From: an uncultured Lachnospiraceae bacterium
Lineage (GTDB): Bacteria > Bacillota > Clostridia > Lachnospirales > Lachnospiraceae
Direction: 5' to 3'
Assembly (NCBI GenBank): GCA_947178145.1
Contig: CAMWXE010000031.1
Location: 1-54,471 of the forward strand
Length of the DNA stretch: 54,471 nt
Shown one piece after another: positions 17,668 to 25,626 of the stretch. The translations under genes and the position numbers were made by a program. Every line of letters begins with the position of its first letter. Position 1 is the stretch's first letter. The notes beneath the pieces were generated by a model. It had not been told where the DNA came from, searched no databases, and saw only the letters and a list, made by a program, of their open reading frames with translations.

Positions 17668-19044
17668 TCAGGTAGTGTGCTGCGAAATGTATGCAAAAAT
17701 GGCGGTGAACGCTACACCGTCCTCTGTATTTTCTATGGAGTGCGAAACCTGATAGCTTTCCAGAATCATTCGTGTGATATAGAGCCCGAGTCCGCTTCCG
17801 TACCTGGCGGATTTGTCTGCGCGGTAAAAAGCCTCAAAGAGATGAGGCAGGTCTTTTTCAGCTATGTGCGCGTTTGTATTGACAATTGTGAGTTTTGCTT
17901 TGTTGTCCGCGCGGGAGAGTCTGATCATCACACGGCTATGCTCCGGCGAGTGGGCGACAGCGTTTCCAACCACATTTCCAAGCGCTTTTTTCAGCAGCAT
18001 TTCATCGCCGCATGTGAAAATGGCAGGCTCGATTTCTTTCGAAAAGGCAATCGAAAGAGGTTCCGCATAGTCAATATAACCAGCAATCAGCAATTCCAGC
18101 ATTTCCGATAGATTGACGGTGGCCGTTTCTGGTTCTGTTTTCATGTCCATGTGGGATACGAGAAGCACTTCTCTGATAAAGTCGTTGAGGGACTGCAGGA
18201 TCTCTGCGCTGCGCGCAAGGTACTTTTCGCGGTCTCTGTAAACGCCGATCTGCGCCTGCATGCCCTCAAGCTGTCCGATCACCACGGCAATCGGTGTCTT
18301 GAGCTCGTGGGAAACGCCTGAAAAGAAAAGCATTCTCCGGCGTTCGCGCTCCTTTTCCATCAGAATCGCATCTTCCAGAAAATCATTTCTGCGGCGGATT
18401 TCATCAAGCGCTGCGTGCAGCTTGTCGGACAATTCATTGATACTCTGCGAGAGGACGCCGATTTCATCGTCGCGGAGATCGGGGCAGTACCAGCTGAAAT
18501 CAAGGTTTGCAATCCTGTCTGCAATCCTGCTGATTCGGATAATCGGCTTTGTCGTGTAGCGGGAAAAGGCAAATGCGCTGACGGAGGACAGCAGGATCAC
18601 AAGCAATGCGATAAACGGAATGCTTTTTCGCACCGCGTCTGCAATCTCATCGGAGCGCAGCGGATTGTATCGGGTGACAAGTACATATTCCTCATCGGAA
18701 TCAGCAAAACGAAACGGGTATCTGTTTCCCCGAACCGGTTCGGCAGTTGTCTTTTCTAACGTGAACGGACTGACCGCTTCCCCGCTCTGATCCAACAAGC
18801 TGATGTCAGCACCCGTCTGACGGATAAAGTTGACAAAAAGAGGTTCACTGTCGCTTTTGTGAGCGGCCCACAGGCTGGAGACAAACTGTTGTGTCTGTCG
18901 GTCAAGTCTGTGCGGTGAAAGTGTTTGACTGGCATAAGGAAGGAAAAGCCAGATGCAGCCGTATGCGGACAAAAGGATTGTCAGCGAGAGGAGAAGCAGC
19001 AGAAGGAAGGTCTTAAGCGTGAGATTATGCATGAGTTTGTTCAT
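17668..19044 (-). CDS. Sensor histidine kinase
   Basis: A 458-residue membrane kinase: a first transmembrane helix at about 12-35, an extracytoplasmic sensor of about 120 residues, a second helix near 155-175, and HAMP. HisKA follows, with the phospho-acceptor His in GVSHELKTPIAVVIG, then the HATPase region with N-box GNVVGNAVAHSP and G-box RYGSGLGLYITRMIL. It starts three bases after the response regulator stop, with its ribosome site inside that gene. It likely senses a cell-envelope signal and controls the ABC/M1 genes that follow on the same strand, 132 bases downstream. Confidence 0.93.
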   Translation of the reverse strand: MNKLMHNLTLKTFLLLLLLSLTILLSAYGCIWLFLPYASQTLSPHRLDRQTQQFVSSLWAAHKSDSEPLFVNFIRQTGADISLLDQSGEAVSPFTLEKTTAEPVRGNRYPFRFADSDEEYVLVTRYNPLRSDEIADAVRKSIPFIALLVILLSSVSAFAFSRYTTKPIIRISRIADRIANLDFSWYCPDLRDDEIGVLSQSINELSDKLHAALDEIRRRNDFLEDAILMEKERERRRMLFFSGVSHELKTPIAVVIGQLEGMQAQIGVYRDREKYLARSAEILQSLNDFIREVLLVSHMDMKTEPETATVNLSEMLELLIAGYIDYAEPLSIAFSKEIEPAIFTCGDEMLLKKALGNVVGNAVAHSPEHSRVMIRLSRADNKAKLTIVNTNAHIAEKDLPHLFEAFYRADKSARYGSGLGLYITRMILESYQVSHSIENTEDGVAFTAIFAYISQHTT

Positions 19045-19047
19045 TAG

Positions 19048-19740
19048 TTATCTCCGATTTCTTAATTTATAGCCAACGCCGCGGACCGTCTCGATGCAGT
19101 CTGCCGCGCCCAGTTTCCGGCGGATATTTTTCATGTGCGTGTCGACAATGCGTGTATCGCTGATGGAAAAATCGTATCCCCATAGCTTTTCAATCAGAGT
19201 CTTTCGAGTGACAACGGTGCCTGGCGTCTGCATCAGTTCCTGCAAGATTTCAAATTCACGCAGCGTAAAATCAATTGGCTTGTCCGCAACGCAGACGGTG
19301 TGGGCCTTTAAGTCCAATGATATTTCCGCATAATGCAGTATTTCCGGCGTATTTTGTACCATGTCCTGCAGTGTCGGAGACATGGTTCTGCGCAGCACGG
19401 CTTCGACTTTTTGTAACAGAAGCGCCATGGAAACAGGTTTTGTGATATAGTCGTCAATCTGCAGTCCATAACCGCGCATCTGATAGGCTTCACTGTCCAG
19501 CGCCGTCAGCATTATGACAGGGGTATCGCTTATGTTTCTGATTTCCGCACAGACATCAAAGCCATCGATGCCGGGCAGCATCAGGTCGAGCAGGATTAAG
19601 TCAAATGAATGGATGCGAATTATTTCAAGCGCTGCTGTGCCGTCATTTGCAGCTGTGATGTCATGATGTGCATTCTCCAAAAAAGTCTGCAAAAGTTCCT
19701 GGTAATCATGATTGTCTTCTACAACAAGTATTTTTGCCAT
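19048..19740 (-). CDS. OmpR/PhoB-family response regulator
   Basis: A 230-residue two-component regulator. The receiver domain has the acidic pocket (VVEDNHD), the phosphorylatable Asp in LILLDLMLPGIDGFD and the Lys in YITKPVSM. The C-terminal winged helix is of OmpR type (FTLREFEILQELMQ..VVTRKTLIEKLWGYDF..IVDTHMKNIRRKLG..ETVRGVGYKL). It is the first gene of the minus-strand operon and partners the kinase after it. The regulated promoter is probably its own, in the 246-base gap shared with the divergent surface-protein genes. Confidence 0.95.
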   Translation of the reverse strand: MAKILVVEDNHDYQELLQTFLENAHHDITAANDGTAALEIIRIHSFDLILLDLMLPGIDGFDVCAEIRNISDTPVIMLTALDSEAYQMRGYGLQIDDYITKPVSMALLLQKVEAVLRRTMSPTLQDMVQNTPEILHYAEISLDLKAHTVCVADKPIDFTLREFEILQELMQTPGTVVTRKTLIEKLWGYDFSISDTRIVDTHMKNIRRKLGAADCIETVRGVGYKLRNRR

Positions 19741-19886
19741 TATTATCCCTTTCTAAGTGAACAAGAGTTTGCAATCGGTTGCTTTACAATAGTCCATTCC
19801 GCATGGTCGATTATTAAGAGTCTATAATAAAAATGGTTCTGATTCAAGAGGTAAAAGCAGCAATAATACATTATTTTGATAAAACC

Positions 19887-19948
19887 TTTGACGAAGTTTG
19901 TCAAAATTAAGAATAAATATAGAAATCGTTAGAGGAATCGTGTATACT
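19887..19948 (+). promoter_or_regulatory. Inverted repeat and -10 box in the divergent intergenic region
   Basis: TTTGAC (19887-19892) and GTCAAA (19900-19905) form a dyad with a 7-base spacer. TATACT (19943-19948) is a good -10 box 38 bases downstream, but no -35 hexamer lies at the right distance. This suggests an activator-dependent promoter for the SGNH gene at 19987. The dyad lies between that gene and the response regulator and could be an operator. The rest of 19741-19986 shows nothing clear. Confidence 0.4.
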
Positions 19949-19986
19949 TGGATACGTGTTGTACTGTTTATTTGGAGGTAAGGTGT

Positions 19987-20793
19987 ATGAAACGAAACAG
20001 ACCATGGAAACAGGTTTTGTGGCTGGTACTGATATTGTCGGCATTTATTTTTGCCGCATTGCTGGTGGTACAGTTTAAGAGCGTGCGGGATAACGGGGTA
20101 AAGCAGCCAGAAGAGCCAGAGCCCACAGAAGCGAGTTCATCGGAGGAAACGCAGACAGGGACTTCGGAAGAGCAGACATCTGAGCAGGAGACAGAAGGGG
20201 AGCGCTTGGAAGAGCAGGGGTATCTTATCATCGGGGACAGCCACGCTGTTGTAACAGATGGGATGGGATACAATGTATATGGTTCCCGTGTCGAAGGTGT
20301 GTCGCCAGACAGGAATCTTTTTATTGTGCATACAGGTCTGGATCCTGTTATGGGAACGCTCGAATGGCTTGAAGGAGATGGAGCAGAGCGGATGAAGGAG
20401 ATTATTGCAGAGCACACAGAGATTGCACAGTGGAATATCATCAGTATGCATGGCACAAGTATGGTGACTGTAGCGAACATTGAAGAGCAGTATATCGCTA
20501 ATTATCAGAAATGGATGGACGAAAGTTTCAGCGATTGTCATGTATATATTGTGTCAGTACCGCCACTGGATGAGCAGGAGTGGGTTATTCAACATCCGGA
20601 TCTTCCAGCGAGGTCAAATGAGGATATTATTCGATTCAATAATAAGATTAAAAATGCATTTCCCGATCATTTTTTTGACTATTACGACTGGTTTCTTGAG
20701 CGCAGCGATTCTTTCCAGGATGAAATTCATTATACAGGTGAGACTTATTGTGAGATGTTTGATGAAATCATTGGGTCAATACAACAGAAATAA
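19987..20793 (+). CDS. Membrane-anchored SGNH/GDSL hydrolase-like protein
   Basis: A 268-residue exported protein: a basic N-terminus, one hydrophobic helix (about residues 9-28), and a Pro/Glu/Ser/Thr-rich linker (about 38-75). The hydrolase-like domain opens with YLIIGDSHAVV, matching SGNH block I with Ser in GDSH. The C-terminal DEIHYTGETY supplies the Asp-xx-His pair of the family. Such enzymes often de-esterify cell-wall or polysaccharide substrates; here the substrate is unknown. ATG 19987 follows GGAGGTAAGG. The linker suggests a position outside the membrane. A beta-helix protein follows 50 bases later, probably in the same operon. Confidence 0.75.
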   Translation: MKRNRPWKQVLWLVLILSAFIFAALLVVQFKSVRDNGVKQPEEPEPTEASSSEETQTGTSEEQTSEQETEGERLEEQGYLIIGDSHAVVTDGMGYNVYGSRVEGVSPDRNLFIVHTGLDPVMGTLEWLEGDGAERMKEIIAEHTEIAQWNIISMHGTSMVTVANIEEQYIANYQKWMDESFSDCHVYIVSVPPLDEQEWVIQHPDLPARSNEDIIRFNNKIKNAFPDHFFDYYDWFLERSDSFQDEIHYTGETYCEMFDEIIGSIQQK

Positions 20794-20843
20794 ATAAAAT
20801 TGTAGCAAACAGATATTGACAGGCACAAGGAGGAAACATAAGT

Positions 20844-22085
20844 ATGACTGGAAAACTTAGGAAGATGTATATGCTGTCTCTGGCATTGTTGATTGGGATA
20901 TTTTTTGTACAGAGCAATGTGGTCTGCGCTGCAGAGATCAATTCGGTTCTCTTAGAGGCGGCGCAGGGAGGGAATATATATGAAGTGAATTCGGACGGTA
21001 CAAGAGATTTTGTGACCATTCAGGAAGGTGTTGACAGTGTGGAATCGGGTGATACCCTTCTGATTTATCCTGGGATTTATGAGGAGAATGTTGTCATCGA
21101 AAACAAAACTGTCAATTTGATTGGCGTGGATCCGAAATATTGTATCCTGATGGCCAATTCTGATAATTACCACCATATTCCGCTTACAATTGCTGCAGGT
21201 AGGGTGTATGGTCTGACGATCTGCGGGACGGGCACAGAGAAATTCACTTCGAATCTGCCCAATGCGGAAGGCGTGCGGGACTATGACCTGGCCAATCCAG
21301 AATCGGTCTATGCATGGCAGAGTCAATATTCCGGGTATGCGATTCACATTGACCAGGAATATTCAGAAGGAAAAACGCTCAGCATAGAGAACTGTAGGAT
21401 TATTTCAGAAAATAATTATTGTGTCGGGATTGGATGCTGGGACAGCACAGAAATAACGATTACAGACTGCGAGCTGATTTCCGGGGGAGTAAGCGGATGT
21501 ATCTTTATCCATAATACGAAATATCTGACAGAAGTTGGCACGGCGCAGGTGACTATAAAAGACAGCAGATTCAATAACTATGTAAGTCCTTATGTGATGG
21601 TAGTACATTCTGAAGGGACAAACAATCCGATTGAATTTACGTTCCAGAATGTAAAAGTCAGCACGGTAGCATACGAAAATAACGAATGCTATAATGAGTC
21701 CAATATAAATACATGGTTTCCTATAGATCAGCTTGAAAATCCTGATGTGCGGGCATGGTTAGAAGAAAATGGATATACAAATCTACTGACAGAATTAGTG
21801 CATCTGCGCACGGAAAAACAGCATAGAATATTCAATGATGCGTTGGAAGAACAGAGCTCTTTGCTGGAAGACTGGCCGGAGCTTGCAGAAGGGATCACAT
21901 ATTGGGAGAGCAGCAGTGATGAACCAGTGCTCTTGGGGAGAACGCGTCAGAATATTGACATGAAAAATACGGATGAGGAAGCAGTCGGAGATGGCTGGTG
22001 CGGGCTGTCTGGAATTTATCTGACAGATGCAAGCTATGGCAACACACTGCCTGAGATGAACTATCCGAAACTTCTGACAGAATGA
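20844..22085 (+). CDS. Secreted right-handed beta-helix (pectin-lyase-like) protein
   Basis: A 413-residue protein with a signal peptide (to about residue 30, VVCAAEI) and a pectinesterase-like beginning, TRDFVTIQEGVDSVESGDTLLIYPGIYEENVVIENKTVNLIG, which is the usual first coil of a right-handed beta-helix. Further coils follow (LSIENCRIISENNYC, ITITDCELISGG, VTIKDSRF). I see no clear catalytic Asp pair of pectin methylesterase, so the activity is uncertain; carbohydrate binding or modification is likely. An AAGGAGG site precedes the ATG. It lies downstream of the SGNH protein and probably acts with it on a surface or dietary polysaccharide. Confidence 0.75.
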   Translation: MTGKLRKMYMLSLALLIGIFFVQSNVVCAAEINSVLLEAAQGGNIYEVNSDGTRDFVTIQEGVDSVESGDTLLIYPGIYEENVVIENKTVNLIGVDPKYCILMANSDNYHHIPLTIAAGRVYGLTICGTGTEKFTSNLPNAEGVRDYDLANPESVYAWQSQYSGYAIHIDQEYSEGKTLSIENCRIISENNYCVGIGCWDSTEITITDCELISGGVSGCIFIHNTKYLTEVGTAQVTIKDSRFNNYVSPYVMVVHSEGTNNPIEFTFQNVKVSTVAYENNECYNESNINTWFPIDQLENPDVRAWLEENGYTNLLTELVHLRTEKQHRIFNDALEEQSSLLEDWPELAEGITYWESSSDEPVLLGRTRQNIDMKNTDEEAVGDGWCGLSGIYLTDASYGNTLPEMNYPKLLTE

Positions 22086-22103
22086 GAAGATTAAATCATA
22101 GAA

Positions 22104-22130
22104 AGCTTCCCCGATTATGTCGGGGAAGCT
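22104..22130. terminator. Hairpin between convergent genes
   Basis: A perfect 11-bp stem (22104-22114 with 22120-22130) has a 5-base loop. The antiporter stop codon lies in the loop (22115-22117), so its last codons form one arm. T-runs are poor on both sides, so terminator strength is uncertain. Confidence 0.65.
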
Positions 22131-23296
22131 GCATCTCTGGAGTACAATATCTTTAATAAAATTGGTGTTGAGATAGAAGAAACAATAATCAAAAAGATAA
22201 CAGAGGTAAAATATACCGGCGTCAACAGACCGGCAGTTAACCCCTTCTGCGCCACGATCAGTGCAACTTCTCCTCTTGTCATCATACCCACGCCAATCTT
22301 CAACGAATCCAATCCATTGAATTTGCAAAGGCGAGCCATCAGTCCACACCCGATAATCTTTGAGATTAATCCGACTGCAACAAATGCTATGGAAAAGACC
22401 AGGATGCTCATTGTTACACTCTCCACATTCGTTTTCAGACCAATGCTTGCAAAGAATACCGGACCAAACAGCATATAGGAATTAGTGTCCATTTTTTCTG
22501 CGATATACTTGGAATCCCGGATAGAGCAGAGAATAATTCCCGCTACATATGCGCCGGTGATATCGGCGATGCCAAAGTATTTTTCTGCAATATAAGCCAT
22601 AGCAAGACAGAGTGCTAATCCCATGATTGGAATACGTCTTGTGTGTGGATACTTGTTGTCGATATACTGAAAGATCTTGTAAAAGATAAATCCGACTACA
22701 ATGGCAAATACAAAAAACAGGATGGTATTGACCAGCACTGTCATAGGTTTGGAATCCGGACTCTTAAAACCGATTACAAAGGTGAGTACGATGATACCGA
22801 TCACATCATCGATGATTGCCGCACTCAATATGGTTGTGCCGACATGGCCCTTTAATTTCCCCATTTCTTTCAGCGATTCCACAGTGATACTCACGGATGT
22901 CGCGGTAAGGATTGTGCCTACAAAAACAGCTTTATAGAATGCTTCTGAACCCCATGGCGCGACGCCGTAGAATGCCATATAAAGCAGAGCACCGCACACC
23001 AATGGAATAAATACGCCCGCACAGGCAATCAGGGCGGCAATCGGTCCGGTTTTTAGCAAATCCTTTAAGTCTGTCTCGAGTCCCGCTGAGAACATCAGCA
23101 ATACCACACCAACTTCGGCAAGCTGTGCCAGAAAATCGGATTGCTCTACCCAGCCTAAAATACTTGGTCCAATGATAAGTCCTGCAATAATTTCGCCCAC
23201 GACCTGTGGTGCTTTACATTTTCTGGCTGCAATTCCGCATACTTTTGCGGCAACGATAATAATAGCCAGATTTTTGAACATGAAATACGATTCCAT
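22115..23296 (-). CDS. CPA2-type cation:proton antiporter
   Basis: A 393-residue, about 12-helix membrane protein of the Na/H exchanger (CPA2/Kef-NapA) family. The N-terminal half shows AARKCKAPQVVGEIIAGLIIGPSILG, then a conserved acidic pair in SAAIIDDVIGIIVLTFV, the Asp-Asp motif of the ion site in electrogenic members. It has no RCK/TrkA-N domain after the membrane part, so it is the short form. The start ATG (complement 23294-23296) has an AGAGGGGG site. It is alone on its strand. The exchanged ion cannot be read from the sequence; Na+ or K+ for H+ is likely. Confidence 0.9.
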   Translation of the reverse strand: MESYFMFKNLAIIIVAAKVCGIAARKCKAPQVVGEIIAGLIIGPSILGWVEQSDFLAQLAEVGVVLLMFSAGLETDLKDLLKTGPIAALIACAGVFIPLVCGALLYMAFYGVAPWGSEAFYKAVFVGTILTATSVSITVESLKEMGKLKGHVGTTILSAAIIDDVIGIIVLTFVIGFKSPDSKPMTVLVNTILFFVFAIVVGFIFYKIFQYIDNKYPHTRRIPIMGLALCLAMAYIAEKYFGIADITGAYVAGIILCSIRDSKYIAEKMDTNSYMLFGPVFFASIGLKTNVESVTMSILVFSIAFVAVGLISKIIGCGLMARLCKFNGLDSLKIGVGMMTRGEVALIVAQKGLTAGLLTPVYFTSVIFLIIVSSISTPILLKILYSRDAASPT

Positions 23297-23597
23297 TTTC
23301 TTCCCCCTCTTTCGTAATAGTTATTCATCGTATTTCCGCAACGATTCGGAAGCAATTCTCCGGATCTGTTGCGTATTTTCTAGATTACCGTCTACATTAT
23401 AGTCTTTTGAACATACAAAATCAATACAGAAGGTGTAAACAGCAACAATTTTTGTGTTCAGAACAATCCCCTCTGCTTTGATGGACGAAAGGATAAGATT
23501 CTGACAGGTGATTTGGAAGATGTTAAAAGAAAATAAAATTGTGCAAAACTTACAATAAAACTGGATAAAATATACATAAAATCAGATGTTTATTGGT
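23297..23597. other. Intergenic region between divergent genes
   Basis: Three hundred bases, AT-rich towards the right, with no credible ORF. It should hold the antiporter promoter on the minus strand; I found no strong hexamer pair. Nothing else was recognised. Confidence 0.4.
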
Positions 23598-23626
23598 TGA
23601 CAAAAAAAGGAAACAATACTATATTA
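23598..23626 (+). promoter_or_regulatory. Sigma-A promoter of the HPr-like gene
   Basis: TTGACA (23598-23603), a 17-base spacer and TATATT (23621-23626), nearly consensus. It lies inside the longest version of the downstream ORF, which therefore must start later. Confidence 0.75.
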
Positions 23627-23715
23627 AAGGCAAGAAATGGATTTCATGTTTTGATGACAGATCTTCTGGTACAGAAGGGCCTGTCAGAAAGGGGAAAGAA
23701 TTGGGGGAATCTAAA

Positions 23716-23949
23716 TTGGTTAGCAGAAACATATTTTTATCAGATGTAGATGATGTAATGGAGTTTGTCCATCAGACAGAGCAGTGTTCATACGACATAG
23801 ATATCGATGTTGATGGTGGTGTAATTAACGCAAAATCGGTTCTGGGAATGCTGAGTAAAGGATTCCGTCGTATGATGCAGATAAATATTCATGCAGAAGG
23901 GGCAAAAGCAGATGAGCTTTTGGCAAGAATCGCAAGGTTTTGCGTCTGA
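23716..23949 (+). CDS. HPr-like domain protein lacking the phosphorylatable His
   Basis: A 77-residue protein with an HPr-type pattern (VMEFVHQTEQCSYDIDIDV, INAKSVLGMLSKG, MQINIHAEGAKADELLARIARF). HPr carries phosphate on His15 followed by an R-P pair; here the early region has no corresponding His-x-Arg-Pro, so it cannot be a normal PTS phosphocarrier. I choose TTG 23716, eight bases after GGGGG, giving HPr length and placing the start downstream of the promoter at 23598-23626; longer starts would overlap that promoter. His-less HPr-like proteins are common in Lachnospiraceae and have no known role. Confidence 0.65.
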   Translation: MVSRNIFLSDVDDVMEFVHQTEQCSYDIDIDVDGGVINAKSVLGMLSKGFRRMMQINIHAEGAKADELLARIARFCV

Positions 23950-23973
23950 GACGCTGAGACCGAAAATTTTCTG

Positions 23974-24002
23974 TTGACAAAAAATAATGGAACTGTTACA
24001 AT
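23974..24002 (+). promoter_or_regulatory. Sigma-A promoter of the T-box-tyrS unit
   Basis: TTGACA (23974-23979), a 17-base spacer and TACAAT (23997-24002). Transcription should begin near 24009, just before the T-box leader. Confidence 0.8.
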
Positions 24003-24009
24003 CTAGAAT

Positions 24010-24330
24010 ATCGATAAAAGCTGTGAAAAGAATAAGTAGCTTTCATGGGAACTTACAGAAAGCCGCCGGCTGATGAGAGGCGCAAGGGAAAGTGAAAGGG
24101 AATACCTCTTGGAGCTGCACACCGAAATCTGTGTATGTGTAAAGCATCTGCAAAAGTAGGCTGTGACGGAGTCCCCAAACGTTATATTGGGAGGAGTATC
24201 GGAAACGATGGCATTTGATTTCCCGTACTTGCTGAGGCACAGGGCGTGAGTCCTGTGTGAAAAAAGGTGGTAACACGTGGTTTAGACCTCGTCCTTTGAA
24301 CGTTTTAACATTCAAGGGGCGATTTTTTTG
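24010..24330 (+). promoter_or_regulatory. T-box leader specific for tyrosine
   Basis: The leader reads the charging state of tRNA-Tyr. In Stem I the specifier triplet is TAC at 24103-24105 (context GAATACC), a Tyr codon. The T-box sequence AGGTGGTAACACG (24265-24277) contains TGGT, complementary to the tRNA ACCA end with A at the discriminator. The terminator is an 11-bp stem (24290-24300 with 24311-24321) followed by a run of seven Ts. Uncharged tRNA would stabilise the antiterminator and turn tyrS on. The T-box core is slightly non-consensus (TGGTAAC rather than TGGTACC). Confidence 0.92.
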
Positions 24331-24363
24331 TCCCTTGCACAGTAGTGAAAGGAGTATAGAAAC

Positions 24364-25584
24364 ATGCAGTTGTACGATGAATTGGTGGCAAGAGGTTTGA
24401 TTGCCCAGGTGACAGATGAGGATGAAATTAAGGAGCTGATCAACAACGGGAAGGCGGTCTTTTACATTGGCTTTGACCCGACGGCAGACAGTCTCCACGT
24501 AGGACATTTTATGGCGCTCTGCCTGATGAAACGGCTTCAGATGGCAGGAAACAGACCGATCGCCCTGCTTGGCGGCGGCACGGCCATGGTTGGAGATCCC
24601 TCCGGAAAGACGGATATGCGCAAGATGATGACGGTGGAAATGATCCAGCACAATGTAGATTGTTTTAAGAAGCAGATGAGCAGGTTTATTGAGTTTGGCG
24701 AAGATAAGGCGATGATGGTCAACAATGCCGACTGGCTGCTCGACCTGAATTACATGGATGTGCTGCGCGAGGTCGGACCGCATTTCTCCGTAAACCGTAT
24801 GCTTGCGGCGGAGTGCTACAAGCAGCGCATGGAGAAGGGACTTACGTTCCTGGAATTTAACTACATGATTATGCAGAGCTTTGACTTCTACACATTGTTC
24901 CAGAAATACGGCTGCAATATGCAGTTTGGCGGCGATGACCAGTGGAGCAATATGCTCGGCGGCACAGAGCTGATTCGCCGCAAGCTCGGCAAGAACGCAT
25001 ATGCCATGACGATCAACCTCCTGCTCAACTCCGAGGGCAAGAAGATGGGCAAGACAGAGTCTGGCGCAGTGTGGCTTGACGCGGAGAAAACTTCTCCGTA
25101 CGAGTTTTTCCAGTACTGGAGAAATACTGCGGATACCGATGTGATCAATTGCCTGAAAATGCTGACCTTCCTTCCGCTTGAGGAGATTGAGGCGATGGAG
25201 CATTGGGAGGGCAGTGAGCTCAACAAGGCAAAAGAGATTCTCGCGTTTGAGCTGACACAGCTGGTACATGGCACGGAGGAGGCACAGAAGGCAAAGGAGG
25301 CGGCAGCGGCACTGTTTGCAGGCGGCGCAAACTCAGAGAACATGCCAAAGACCGTGCTTTCCGACGAGAACTTTACCGATGGAAATATCGATATTCTGAC
25401 ACTCCTTGTCACGGCCGGCATGACAGCATCCAAATCAGAGGCAAGGCGCGCTGTGGAGCAGGGCGGTGTGTCTGTAAATGGAGATAAGGTTACAGATGTA
25501 AAGACAGTATATGCAAAAAATGTATTTGAGGAAGAGTTTGTACTGAAAAAAGGAAAGAAGAACTTCCAGAAAATAAGCTTATAA
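24364..25584 (+). CDS. tyrS: Tyrosyl-tRNA synthetase
   Basis: TyrRS attaches tyrosine to tRNA-Tyr. The 406-residue protein has the class I signature ([17 protein letters not shown] in place of HIGH), the tyrosine site region [14 protein letters not shown] and [12 protein letters not shown], and the KMSKS equivalent [13 protein letters not shown]. The C-terminal S4 RNA-binding domain starts around residue 345 ([22 protein letters not shown]). ATG 24364 follows gaaaggag. Expression is controlled by the T-box upstream and ends at a clear terminator. Confidence 0.97.
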   Translation: MQLYDELVARGLIAQVTDEDEIKELINNGKAVFYIGFDPTADSLHVGHFMALCLMKRLQMAGNRPIALLGGGTAMVGDPSGKTDMRKMMTVEMIQHNVDCFKKQMSRFIEFGEDKAMMVNNADWLLDLNYMDVLREVGPHFSVNRMLAAECYKQRMEKGLTFLEFNYMIMQSFDFYTLFQKYGCNMQFGGDDQWSNMLGGTELIRRKLGKNAYAMTINLLLNSEGKKMGKTESGAVWLDAEKTSPYEFFQYWRNTADTDVINCLKMLTFLPLEEIEAMEHWEGSELNKAKEILAFELTQLVHGTEEAQKAKEAAAALFAGGANSENMPKTVLSDENFTDGNIDILTLLVTAGMTASKSEARRAVEQGGVSVNGDKVTDVKTVYAKNVFEEEFVLKKGKKNFQKISL

Positions 25585-25594
25585 AGAATTAAAT

Positions 25595-25626
25595 AAATGA
25601 GCAGGTGTGAGCCTGCTCATTTTTAT
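25595..25626. terminator. Bidirectional terminator after tyrS
   Basis: An 11-bp stem (25595-25605 with 25612-25622) is flanked by As and Ts. The stop codon of the opposing PRPP synthetase-like gene (25623-25625) abuts it, so both transcripts likely end here. Confidence 0.85.

Noticed and set aside
24043..25269. 408-codon antisense frame across the T-box and tyrS
   Set aside because: It covers a well-defined leader and a conserved gene; length comes from codon bias of tyrS.
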